A DNA stretch of 64,000 nucleotides from Candidatus Rokuibacteriota bacterium (GTDB lineage: Bacteria > Methylomirabilota > Methylomirabilia > Rokubacteriales > CSP1-6). The notes under the pieces are model-generated. The model had not been told where the DNA came from. It did no database searches and was given only the letters and a program-made list of their open reading frames with translations. The first letter of the stretch is position 1, and each line of letters begins with the position of its first letter. The stretch spans positions 1 to 64,000 of the forward strand of contig QHTB01000127.1 of assembly GCA_003220615.1 (NCBI GenBank). Direction: 5' to 3'. Positions 57,425 to 64,000 of this stretch are shown piece after piece. The position numbers and the translations under genes are program-made.

Positions 57425-58978
57425 ATGCAAGCGTCGGAACACCTGCCCGCGCAATTCAACGTCGCCACGTGGTTCGTGGATCGTCACGTGACCGAAGGCC
57501 GCGGCGGAGCACCGGCGTTCCACTACGAGACTCGCGTGCTGACGTACGGTGACGTCTTCGATCTCGCCAACCGCACGGGCAATGCGCTCCGCGCGCTGGG
57601 CGTCGGCCTGGAGGATCGCGTCCTGGTGCTGTGCCTGGACGCGCCGGAATTCCTCGCCACGTTCTGGGGCGCCATCAAGATCGGCGCGGTTCCGATCCCG
57701 GTCAACACGCTGATGCGGGCGTCCGACTACCTGTACTTTCTGAACGACAGCCGGGCGAAGGTCGCGGTCGTGTCCGCGCCGTTGCTGGCCGAGGCCGGGC
57801 CGGTCCTCGGCCAGGCGCCTCTTCTCCGCCACGTCCTGGTCGCCGGCGGCGCGGCCGCCGGTCACCTCTCGTTCGAGGAGCAGGTGAGCCAGGCGGGGGC
57901 AACCCTGGACGCGGCCCCGACGTCGCGAGACGACCCCGCGTTCTGGCTCTACTCGTCGGGCTCGACGGGATTTCCCAAGGGCGCCGTCCATCTCCAGCAC
58001 GACATGTGGGTGTGCGCCGAGACGTATGCGCGACAGGTGCTCGGCATCACGGCGAGCGACAAGGTCTTCTCCGCCGCCAAGCTCTTCTTCGCCTATGGCC
58101 TCGGCAACGCCGGGTATTTCCCGATGGCGGTGGGTGCGCAGGCCGTGCTCTACCCGCATCGGCCCACGCCCGAGAGCGTGTTCGAGGTGCTCACCCGCCA
58201 CCGTCCGACGATCTTCTTCGGCGTGCCGACGCTCTACGCCGGCATGCTCGCCGTCAAGGAGGCGGAGAAGCGCTTCGATCTCTCCTCGCTGCGTGTCTGC
58301 GTGTCGGCAGGCGAGGCGCTGCCCGATGAGATCTACACGCGCTGGCGCGAGCGGTTCGGCGTCGAGATCATCGACGGGATCGGGACCACGGAGATCCTTC
58401 ACATCTTTCTCTCGAACCGTCCGAATCAGGTTCGGCCTGGCTCCTCGGGGTTGCCCGTGCCTGGCTATGAGGCGGCGATCGTGGACGACGACGGCCGGCC
58501 GGTGCCTCGGAGCGAGATCGGCAATCTGCGCGTGAAGGGCGATTCCACGATGGCCTTCTACTGGAACAAGCACGACAAGACCAAGGAGACGCTCTTCGGT
58601 GCGTGGATCCAGACCGGCGACAAGTATTTCCAGGACGAGGACGGTTACTTCTGGTACGCCGGCCGCGCCGACGACATGCTGAAGGTCGGCGGTATCTGGG
58701 TCTCACCGGTCGAGGTCGAGGCCACGCTGATCAAGCACCCGGCCGTGCTGGAAGTCGCCGTCGTCGGCAAGGAAGACAGCGATCGGCTGGTCAAGCCGCA
58801 GGCGTTCGTCGTACTCAAAGAGCCGGCCGGCGCCACGGCGGCGCTGGCCGACGAGCTCAAGGGCTTCGTGAGAGACAAGATCGCACCCTACAAGTATCCA
58901 CGCTGGATCGAATTCGTGAGCGATCTGCCCAAGACGGCCACCGGCAAGATCCAGCGCTTCAAGCTCCGCGCCCGTTGA
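57425..58978 (+). CDS. Benzoate-CoA ligase family protein (benzoate/4-hydroxybenzoate)
   Basis: 517 residues of the ANL superfamily, benzoate-CoA ligase type: EHLPAQFNVATWFVDRHVTE at the N terminus, FWLYSSGSTGFPKGAVHLQH (P-loop), IDGIGTTEILHIFLSNRPNQ (A5, typical of this subgroup), IQTGDKYFQDEDGYFWYAGR (A7) and the catalytic lysine in LPKTATGKIQRFKLRA. It would form benzoyl-CoA or 4-hydroxybenzoyl-CoA, feeding the adjacent reductase and box genes. AGAGGAG lies 7 bases upstream. TGATG overlap with the next gene. Confidence 0.93.
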   Translation: MQASEHLPAQFNVATWFVDRHVTEGRGGAPAFHYETRVLTYGDVFDLANRTGNALRALGVGLEDRVLVLCLDAPEFLATFWGAIKIGAVPIPVNTLMRASDYLYFLNDSRAKVAVVSAPLLAEAGPVLGQAPLLRHVLVAGGAAAGHLSFEEQVSQAGATLDAAPTSRDDPAFWLYSSGSTGFPKGAVHLQHDMWVCAETYARQVLGITASDKVFSAAKLFFAYGLGNAGYFPMAVGAQAVLYPHRPTPESVFEVLTRHRPTIFFGVPTLYAGMLAVKEAEKRFDLSSLRVCVSAGEALPDEIYTRWRERFGVEIIDGIGTTEILHIFLSNRPNQVRPGSSGLPVPGYEAAIVDDDGRPVPRSEIGNLRVKGDSTMAFYWNKHDKTKETLFGAWIQTGDKYFQDEDGYFWYAGRADDMLKVGGIWVSPVEVEATLIKHPAVLEVAVVGKEDSDRLVKPQAFVVLKEPAGATAALADELKGFVRDKIAPYKYPRWIEFVSDLPKTATGKIQRFKLRAR

Positions 58979-60252
58979 TGTTCGATCCGGCCCTCGAGAC
59001 GCTGCCCACGGAGCGCCTGCGCGACCTGCAACTCCGGAAGCTGCAGGCCTCAGCCGGTGAGGTGCTGGCGCCTCGCGGCAACGCGTTCATCAGGCGGAAG
59101 TGGGCCGCGGCGGGTGTGCAATCAGCCGGAGACCTCATGACGTGGGACGACGTTCACCGGCTGCCGTTCACGCTCAAGCAGGAATTCGTCACCGATCAGG
59201 CCGAGTGTCCACCCTTCGGCACCAATCTCACGTATCCGCTCGAGCGCTACGTCCGGGTCCACCAGACGTCGGGCTCGAGCGGTCAGCCGCTCCGCTGGCT
59301 CGACACGCAGGCATCGTGGGAGTGGTGGGCACGGTGCTGGGGATTCGTGCTCTCTGGGGCCGGCATCACGCCGGCCGATCGGGTCTTCTTCCCGTTCTCG
59401 TTCGGCCTCTTCATCGGATTTTGGGCAGGCTTCGACGGCGCGCGCGCCCTCGGCGCGATGGTGCTGCCCGGCGGCGGGCAGGATTCTCCAACCCGGCTCG
59501 CCTGGATGGAGAAGCTCGGCGCCACCGCGCTCGTCTGCACGCCGTCGTACGCGCTGCATCTGCTCGAAGTCGCCCGCGAGCACGGCGTCGATCCGGCCAA
59601 GCTCCCCGTCCGGGTCACTGTCCACGCGGGCGAGCCGGGGGCCGGCATCCCGGCCGTGCGGGCGCGTATCGAGGACGGCTGGGGCGCTCGCGCGTACGAC
59701 CACGCCGGTATGACCGAGATGGGAGCGTATGGCTACGAGTGCGCCGAACAGGCCGGTTTGCACGTCAACGAGTCGGAGTTCATCGCCGAGGTGATCGATC
59801 CCGTGAGTGGCGTCGCGGCGTCAGAGGGTGAGCTCGTGCTGACCAATCTCGGGCGCGCCGGCTCGCCGGCGATCCGCTATCGCACCGGAGATCGCGTCCG
59901 CGTCGCGAACGCGCCGTGCCCGTGCGGGCGCACCTTCATGCGCCTCGAGGGCGGGATCCTCGGCCGGCTCGACGACATGCTGATCGTGCGCGGGGTGAAC
60001 GTGTTCCCCTCGGCCATCGAGGGCATCGTGCGGCGCTTCCATGCCATCGAGGAGTTCCAGGTCGAGGTCTTCCGCGACGGCGAGCTGGATGAAGTGCGCG
60101 TGCTGGTCGAGGTGGAGGACGCGAGCGTTCCCGAGGCTCTGCGCCAGAGCTTCAGCGCCGATCTCGGTCTCCGTCTGGACGTCCGCGCAGTGCCGCGGCG
60201 CTCGTTGCCCCGCCACGAGCTGAAGGCCAAGCGCGTGGTGCGCCGCCCCTGA
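58978..60252 (+). CDS. Phenylacetate-CoA ligase-like (PaaK family) adenylate-forming enzyme
   Basis: 424 residues: RDLQLRKLQASAGEVLAPRG, YVRVHQTSGSSGQPLRWLDT (P-loop), YDHAGMTEMGAYGYECAEQA (A5), and GRLDDMLIVRGVNVFPSAIE (A8). PaaK-type enzymes activate aryl acids such as phenylacetate; the acid used here may be a phenyl- or hydroxybenzoate. A zinc-like Cys pair (CPCGRTFMRLE) matches PaaK-like proteins. It is coupled to the benzoate ligase. Confidence 0.88.
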   Translation: MFDPALETLPTERLRDLQLRKLQASAGEVLAPRGNAFIRRKWAAAGVQSAGDLMTWDDVHRLPFTLKQEFVTDQAECPPFGTNLTYPLERYVRVHQTSGSSGQPLRWLDTQASWEWWARCWGFVLSGAGITPADRVFFPFSFGLFIGFWAGFDGARALGAMVLPGGGQDSPTRLAWMEKLGATALVCTPSYALHLLEVAREHGVDPAKLPVRVTVHAGEPGAGIPAVRARIEDGWGARAYDHAGMTEMGAYGYECAEQAGLHVNESEFIAEVIDPVSGVAASEGELVLTNLGRAGSPAIRYRTGDRVRVANAPCPCGRTFMRLEGGILGRLDDMLIVRGVNVFPSAIEGIVRRFHAIEEFQVEVFRDGELDEVRVLVEVEDASVPEALRQSFSADLGLRLDVRAVPRRSLPRHELKAKRVVRRP

Positions 60253-60314
60253 GCGAGGAGGTTCTGGCGGCCGCCGGGCGCGCGCTCGGTGGCGCTCGCC
60301 TGGTCGAGCCCGAG

Positions 60315-61361
60315 GTGCTGAAGTCGTGGGCTCGCAATGACGTCTGGCGCTGCCGCGTCGCCGGAGGGCCGTCCGGCCTGCCGACCTCGGTCATCGTCAA
60401 GCACTTCAAGTCCGAGCCCGATCGTGGCTTCGACGACTGGGCCAGCCTGGAGTTTCTGACCCGCGCCGGCACCGCGCCAGCGCTCTGTCCGCGATTCCTC
60501 GCCGGCGATGCGAGGGCACAGGTGTTCGTCATCGAGGACCTGCGCGAGGGGCGGACGCTGGATGAGGCGCTCGTCGCGAGCGACGAAAAAGCGGCCAGCG
60601 AGGCGGTCGTCGCTCTGGCCGATGCCGCCGGCCGCCTCCACGCCGCGACACTCGACGGTCATGCCGAGTTCGATGGGCTGAGGGATGCGCTGGCGCCACG
60701 CGAGCTCACGCCGATCTCCCGGGCGGCTGCAGGCTTGAGCGCCGCTGAGCCGGACGTCACGGGCTGGCTCACGGCCGTCGGTACCCGTGTTCCTCGCGGC
60801 CTCGCCGAAAGCCTGGCTGCGCTGGCCGATGCGGTCGCGCATCCCGGGCCTTTCACCACGTTCACCCATGGCGACATGGCGCCCAGCAACAACCATTTTT
60901 CAGCGACTGGTGTCCGCCTCCTCGATTTCGAGTACGGCGGTGTGCGCTCGGCGCTCTACGACACGCTGCTGTGGAACCTCTTCTGCCCGTTTCCACCCAC
61001 CGTCATCGAACGCGCCGACGCCGCCCATCGGTCGGCGCTCGCGACGGCCTGTCCGGCGGCGCGAGGCGATTCCCCTTACGCAGCCGCGCGGGGCGTGGCG
61101 GTGGCCTGGCGGACCGTGAACATGCTGCAGTGGTTCGGGCCTCGGGTGCTCGATCAGGATGGCCCCTGGGCGCCCGGGCTCACCGTTCGCCAGGCCTTGC
61201 TCTGGCACGTCGAGCGCCTCATGGCCTTCGTGGTCGGCGGACCACTGGCGCCGATCACCGACGCCGTGGATGGGCTCGCTCGCGCGCTCGGAGAACGCTG
61301 GCGCGCCGAGCGCGAGCGAACGTCCGCGTGGCCGGCGTTCCGCGCCCGCGATCAGTCGTAG
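60315..61361 (+). CDS. Aminoglycoside phosphotransferase-like kinase (APH family)
   Basis: 348 residues from the GTG at 60315. Kinase-like features: SVIVKHFKSEPDRGFDDWAS (nucleotide Lys), RFLAGDARAQVFVIEDLREG, the catalytic loop FTHGDMAPSNNHFSATG and the metal site VRLLDFEYGGVRSALYDTLL. It phosphorylates a small molecule, unlikely to be an aminoglycoside. The open frame extends upstream to a CTG at 60249 that overlaps the ligase stop as CTGA and would add 22 plausible residues (LSEEVLAAAGRALGG and onward). The start is therefore uncertain. A possible CoA-thioester or coenzyme-related role in the operon is speculative. Confidence 0.75.
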   Translation: MLKSWARNDVWRCRVAGGPSGLPTSVIVKHFKSEPDRGFDDWASLEFLTRAGTAPALCPRFLAGDARAQVFVIEDLREGRTLDEALVASDEKAASEAVVALADAAGRLHAATLDGHAEFDGLRDALAPRELTPISRAAAGLSAAEPDVTGWLTAVGTRVPRGLAESLAALADAVAHPGPFTTFTHGDMAPSNNHFSATGVRLLDFEYGGVRSALYDTLLWNLFCPFPPTVIERADAAHRSALATACPAARGDSPYAAARGVAVAWRTVNMLQWFGPRVLDQDGPWAPGLTVRQALLWHVERLMAFVVGGPLAPITDAVDGLARALGERWRAERERTSAWPAFRARDQS

Positions 61362-61669
61362 TGGAGCGCGAGCCAGATCGTCGGCCGCGACGCGTCCGTC
61401 CACTCGACGCGATGTCGGCGGTGGGCGGCAATGACCAGATGATCACCCGGGCGCATCTCCACCACGTCGTCCCGGTCGGCGAATCGTAGCCCGGCGCCGC
61501 CTGTCAGCAGCACCACCCATTCCGAGCGTTCCTGGTCGTACCACTCGCCGGGAGGCGTCGCGTGCCCCAGGGACACGATGCGCTCGAGGCGAAACGCGTC
61601 GCTCTCGAGCAGCGCTTCGACGAGCTCATCGGGCAGGGACGAGGGGACCTCACCCAGCAGGTTTCTCAC
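61352..61669 (-). CDS. Cupin-domain protein
   Basis: 105 residues of a single cupin: VVLLTGGAGLRFADRDDVVE, MRPGDHLVIAAHRRHRVEWT. The metal-ligand region has HATPPGEWYDQERSEWVVLL. Small enzyme or ligand-binding protein of unknown function. Its last codons overlap the end of the converging phosphotransferase gene by 10 bases. Confidence 0.85.
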   Translation of the reverse strand: MRNLLGEVPSSLPDELVEALLESDAFRLERIVSLGHATPPGEWYDQERSEWVVLLTGGAGLRFADRDDVVEMRPGDHLVIAAHRRHRVEWTDASRPTIWLALHYD

Positions 61670-61760
61670 GAGGCACCAATCCTACTGGCGGCGCCGGCTC
61701 GTAGTAAATGACGAGCGTGGACCTTGTCCGTCGCCGGAGGGTCTGATACTGAAGGGAGCC

Positions 61761-62306
61761 ATGGCCACAGTGGGGGAGGACCTCGTCCGGCGAATGGCTG
61801 CCGGCGACGGCGACGCGTTCGCCAGGTTCTACGACCGCTACGCCCCCATGGTCTATCCGCTGGTCCTTCGCATCGTCCGTGACCGCAGCGACGCCGCCGA
61901 CGTCCTGCAGGACGTCTTCTGGGAAACCTGGCGGGCGGCCGGCACGTACGATCCCGCCCGGGGCACGCCCGAAGCCTGGATCGTGACGCGAGCACGCACC
62001 CGGGCAATCGATCGGGTGCGTTCCATGCGTAGAAGAAGTGAGACGTTCGTGGCGCCCATGGACGATGCGATGGCCGCCGCCCCTGCGGAGTCCGGCGGCG
62101 ATGCCGCCGACCGCGCCTCTGATCGGTCGGTCGTCACCGGCGCGCTGGGCCGCCTCCCCGTGCCTCAGCGCGAGGTGCTCGAGCTCGCCTATTACGGCGG
62201 GCTGACCCAGACCGAGATCGCGGAGCGGATCAAGCAGCCGCTCGGCACCGTGAAGACGCGGATGCGGCTGGGGCTGGAACGGCTCCGGGAGATGATGAAA
62301 CGGTGA
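61761..62306 (+). CDS. ECF-type RNA polymerase sigma factor
   Basis: 181 residues. Region 2 reads FARFYDRYAPMVYPLVLRIV and DVLQDVFWETWRAAGTYDPA. Region 4 has LGRLPVPQREVLELAYYGGL and TQTEIAERIKQPLGTVKTRM. The type resembles SigK-like ECF factors that pair with RskA anti-sigma factors, as here. ATG 61761 has GAAGGGAG 5 bases upstream; the longer frame to 61578 has no such site. Its stop overlaps the anti-sigma start. Confidence 0.93.
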   Translation: MATVGEDLVRRMAAGDGDAFARFYDRYAPMVYPLVLRIVRDRSDAADVLQDVFWETWRAAGTYDPARGTPEAWIVTRARTRAIDRVRSMRRRSETFVAPMDDAMAAAPAESGGDAADRASDRSVVTGALGRLPVPQREVLELAYYGGLTQTEIAERIKQPLGTVKTRMRLGLERLREMMKR

Positions 62307-63097
62307 GCGGCATGAGCCACGAGACGTTCGACGATCAGGTCGCAGCCTACGCGCTGGATGTGCTCGAGACCAGCGAGCGCGCGGCGTTCGAGGCTCACCT
62401 GGCCGGCTGCGCGCGCTGTGAGCGCACGCTCCGTGAGTCGCGCGAGGCGCTGGCCGCCGTGGCGCTCGATGGGCCGCCCGCGGTACCGCCGCCCGACGTC
62501 AAGGCAGCGCTGATGCGCAGACTCGCCGAAGAAACGGCGCCCCCGCGCCGTCGCAGCGACACACGCCGGCTCTGGCTGCGCGGGGCGGTGGTGGCGGCTG
62601 CCGCGATGGTGGTGGGCGGTTTCCTCACGGGCATGTTCGTGGCCGCGCGCTATGAAGCCGAGCTGGGCCGGGTGGCGCGCGAGACGAGCCGGCTTCGCGA
62701 GGACCTCGCGCGTCAGGAGGCGGCGCTCCAGGCGCGTGTGACCGCCTACCAGGCCGTCGTCGATCTCCTGCGTGATCCGAGCACGCGCGTGATCGCTCTC
62801 AAGGGCGCCGGCCCGAGCCCGACCGCCGAGGGCCGTGTCGTGTGGCACGAGACGGCGGGCGGGCAGGTGCTGATCACCAAGTTGCCACCGGCGCCGGCGG
62901 GCAAAGCCTACGAGATGTGGACGATCGCGGGCGGCAAGCCGACGGCGGCCGGCGTGTTCCAGGTCGATGCCTCCGGCCAGGCGATCCATCGCGTGCCTCC
63001 GGGAGCCGGACCCGTGGACGTGTTCGCGGTCACGCTCGAGCCGGAATCAGGGGTGCCGGCGCCGACGGGGCCGATCGTGCTGGCGTCGGCGAAGTAG
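62303..63097 (+). CDS. Membrane anti-sigma factor, RskA type with zinc-binding ZAS domain
   Basis: 264 residues. The cytosolic N-terminal ZAS motif is His32-x3-Cys36-x2-Cys39 (HLAGCARCERTL). One membrane helix follows (about 91-113), then a coiled-coil stretch (REDLARQEAALQARVTAYQA) and the extracytoplasmic RskA domain (PPAPAGKAYEMWTIAGGKPT, VDVFAVTLEPESGVPAPTGP). It holds the ECF factor inactive until a signal, perhaps redox or envelope stress, releases it. GTG start overlaps the sigma stop; an ATG four codons later is possible. Confidence 0.92.
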   Translation: MSGMSHETFDDQVAAYALDVLETSERAAFEAHLAGCARCERTLRESREALAAVALDGPPAVPPPDVKAALMRRLAEETAPPRRRSDTRRLWLRGAVVAAAAMVVGGFLTGMFVAARYEAELGRVARETSRLREDLARQEAALQARVTAYQAVVDLLRDPSTRVIALKGAGPSPTAEGRVVWHETAGGQVLITKLPPAPAGKAYEMWTIAGGKPTAAGVFQVDASGQAIHRVPPGAGPVDVFAVTLEPESGVPAPTGPIVLASAK

Positions 63098-63103
63098 CTC
63101 GGC

Positions 63104-63661
63104 TCAGCGTCCGAAGCGCCGCGCGGCGTGAAGGACGGCAACGACGGTCATCGAGTCCTTGATCTCGCTGGTCTCGACCATGCGCAGCACGTCCACGAAG
63201 GGGAAGGCGCGGATCTCGAAGAACTCGGTCTCGTCGGGACGGGCCGGCACCGGACGCAAGCCCTCACCCAGATAGATCCAGCACCGCTCGTCCATGATGC
63301 TCTTGGACGTGTCGTAGATGCAGAGCTCGGTCAGGCGCTCGGCCTCGTAGCCGGCTTCCTCGCGCAACTCGCGCTGGGCCGTCGCCTCGTGGCTCTCGCC
63401 CTTGCTGGCGCCGCCCGTCGGGATCTCCCACATGAAGGCGCGAGCGACGTAGCGGTACTGGCCGACGAGGATGACGGTCTCGGAATCGAGCATCGGCAGG
63501 ACGCCGACGGCGTCGGCGCACGTCACCACGCCGTAGATGGTCGTGCGCCCGTCGGGAAGCTCAGCGACGTCCTCGCGAACGCGAATCCACCGGTTCTCGT
63601 AGACGGGACGCGTGGTCAGCGTACGCCAGGCGGCGCGCGCCAGGTCACGACGGTCGGTCAC
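63104..63661 (-). CDS. NUDIX hydrolase, ADP-ribose pyrophosphatase-like
   Basis: 185 residues. The Nudix box spans about residues 83-105 and fits Gx5Ex7REUxEExGU: Gly83, Glu89, then RELREEAGYEAERL. Preceding strand VILVGQYRYVARAFMWEIPT is typical of ADP-ribose/NDP-sugar hydrolases. Likely cleaves ADP-ribose or another nucleoside diphosphate derivative. Divergent from the DinB-like gene. Confidence 0.92.
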   Translation of the reverse strand: MTDRRDLARAAWRTLTTRPVYENRWIRVREDVAELPDGRTTIYGVVTCADAVGVLPMLDSETVILVGQYRYVARAFMWEIPTGGASKGESHEATAQRELREEAGYEAERLTELCIYDTSKSIMDERCWIYLGEGLRPVPARPDETEFFEIRAFPFVDVLRMVETSEIKDSMTVVAVLHAARRFGR

Positions 63662-63682
63662 AGAAGAACCCTAGCATGGGCG

Positions 63683-63688
63683 TATACT
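63683..63688 (+). promoter_or_regulatory. -10 box of the DinB-like gene, possibly leaderless
   Basis: TATACT lies seven bases before the GTG start at 63696, with no Shine-Dalgarno sequence in between. No clear -35 is visible. Confidence 0.35.
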
Positions 63689-63695
63689 CGCGAGC

Positions 63696-64000
63696 GTGAC
63701 ACTTCCGCGCGCGATCCAGGCCCTCTGGGAGGACCTCGAAGGGGCTCGCGCCGAGGTCTTGCGTGAAGTGGTCGGCCTTTCGCAGCGCCAGGCCGACTGG
63801 AGGCCGGCCGAGAAGGAGTGGTCCGTCGGCGAGGTGATCAATCACCTCACGATCGCGGAGATCGCGACCGGGAAGCTCACCACCAAGCTCACGCGCGAAG
63901 GCGAGGCCGCGGGCGGGCTCGCGCCGTATCGACCCGACTTCGCGATCCGGCCATTGCCGCCGTGGCCACCCGGCCCCGGCGAGGCGCCCCCGGTGGTCTG
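63696..64000 (+). CDS. DinB-like (DinB_2 superfamily) protein, N-terminal part
   Basis: The first 101 codons are in the window; the gene runs off the right edge. It begins MTLPRAIQALWEDLEGARAE and has the DinB-type helix pair: VVGLSQRQADWRPAEKEWSV and GEVINHLTIAEIATGKL. The His of INHL is the usual first metal ligand. These four-helix-bundle proteins bind a divalent metal and include thiol-dependent transferases. Function cannot be narrowed from this fragment. Confidence 0.75.
   Translation, partial: MTLPRAIQALWEDLEGARAEVLREVVGLSQRQADWRPAEKEWSVGEVINHLTIAEIATGKLTTKLTREGEAAGGLAPYRPDFAIRPLPPWPPGPGEAPPVV

Noticed and set aside
1-64000. tRNA, rRNA and CRISPR arrays.
   Set aside because: No T-loop-like GTTCGA context with a matching cloverleaf, no rRNA-like sequence and no regularly spaced repeats were found by eye. 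A covariance-model search would be needed to exclude a tRNA fully.

Overview
The window is 64 kb of high-GC bacterial DNA with very dense, mostly plus-strand genes. Many junctions overlap by ATGA or GTGA. No rRNA, tRNA or CRISPR array was recognised. The left edge cuts a gene for ARC/Mpa, the ATPase of the bacterial proteasome. Together with many orphan ABC substrate-binding proteins, CoA-ligase and UbiD catabolic genes and an encapsulin, this suggests an environmental, metabolically versatile, uncultivated-type lineage such as Candidatus Rokubacteria. That placement is an inference from gene content and style, not a demonstrated one.

Layout. 1-3.3 kb: proteasome ATPase (partial), peptide-type ABC binding protein, double-hotdog thioesterase. 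3.3-20.1 kb: conserved core block yebC-ruvC-ruvA-ruvB-DUF2905-spoIID-csaA-DUF748-queA-tgt, then yajC-secD-secF-rel-zincin. Three reverse-strand genes (isomerase-like, branched-chain-type binding protein, small lipoprotein) sit between tgt and yajC. A 26-codon minicistron links secD to secF. 20.2-21.4 kb: encapsulin operon with an encapsulated-ferritin cargo carrying a C-terminal targeting tail. 21.5-22.9 kb: an orphan AbiEi-type antitoxin followed by two tandem 12-residue lysine micropeptide genes and a strong hairpin. 22.9-28.7 kb: rpmB, recG, rsmD, coaD, an aspartate-type aminotransferase and a Clp1/Grc3-like polynucleotide kinase.

29-45.3 kb is an accessory catabolic stretch: CoxG-like protein, quinone oxidoreductase, acyl-CoA synthetase, enoyl-CoA hydratase, luciferase-like oxidoreductase and VOC protein. 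Next comes an IS630-type element inserted exactly at the VOC stop codon, then an amidohydrolase, a UbiD decarboxylase, an enolase-superfamily enzyme, a CUT1-type sugar ABC importer without its ATPase, and a divergent MFS/MarR pair with a palindromic operator. 45.3-48.5 kb: Pal lipoprotein, cobalamin adenosyltransferase, Zn-ribbon protein, dihaem peroxidase-like protein and a 25-residue membrane peptide.

48.6-61.4 kb is the most notable region. Genes for a three-subunit molybdenum hydroxylase are in one apparent operon with boxC, boxB, a RidA protein and an XRE-cupin regulator. The FAD subunit has the four-cysteine insertion expected of 4-hydroxybenzoyl-CoA reductase. A benzoate/4-hydroxybenzoate-type CoA ligase, a PaaK-like ligase and a phosphotransferase follow. 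The genes read as a hybrid route: ring activation to (4-hydroxy)benzoyl-CoA, reductive removal of the para-hydroxyl, then oxygen-dependent epoxidation and ring cleavage. 61.4-64 kb: cupin, ECF sigma factor with its anti-sigma factor, NUDIX hydrolase and the start of a DinB-like gene.

Several promoters share the form TTGACN, 17-18 bases, TANANT, so the main sigma factor appears to use a classic sigma-70 consensus.
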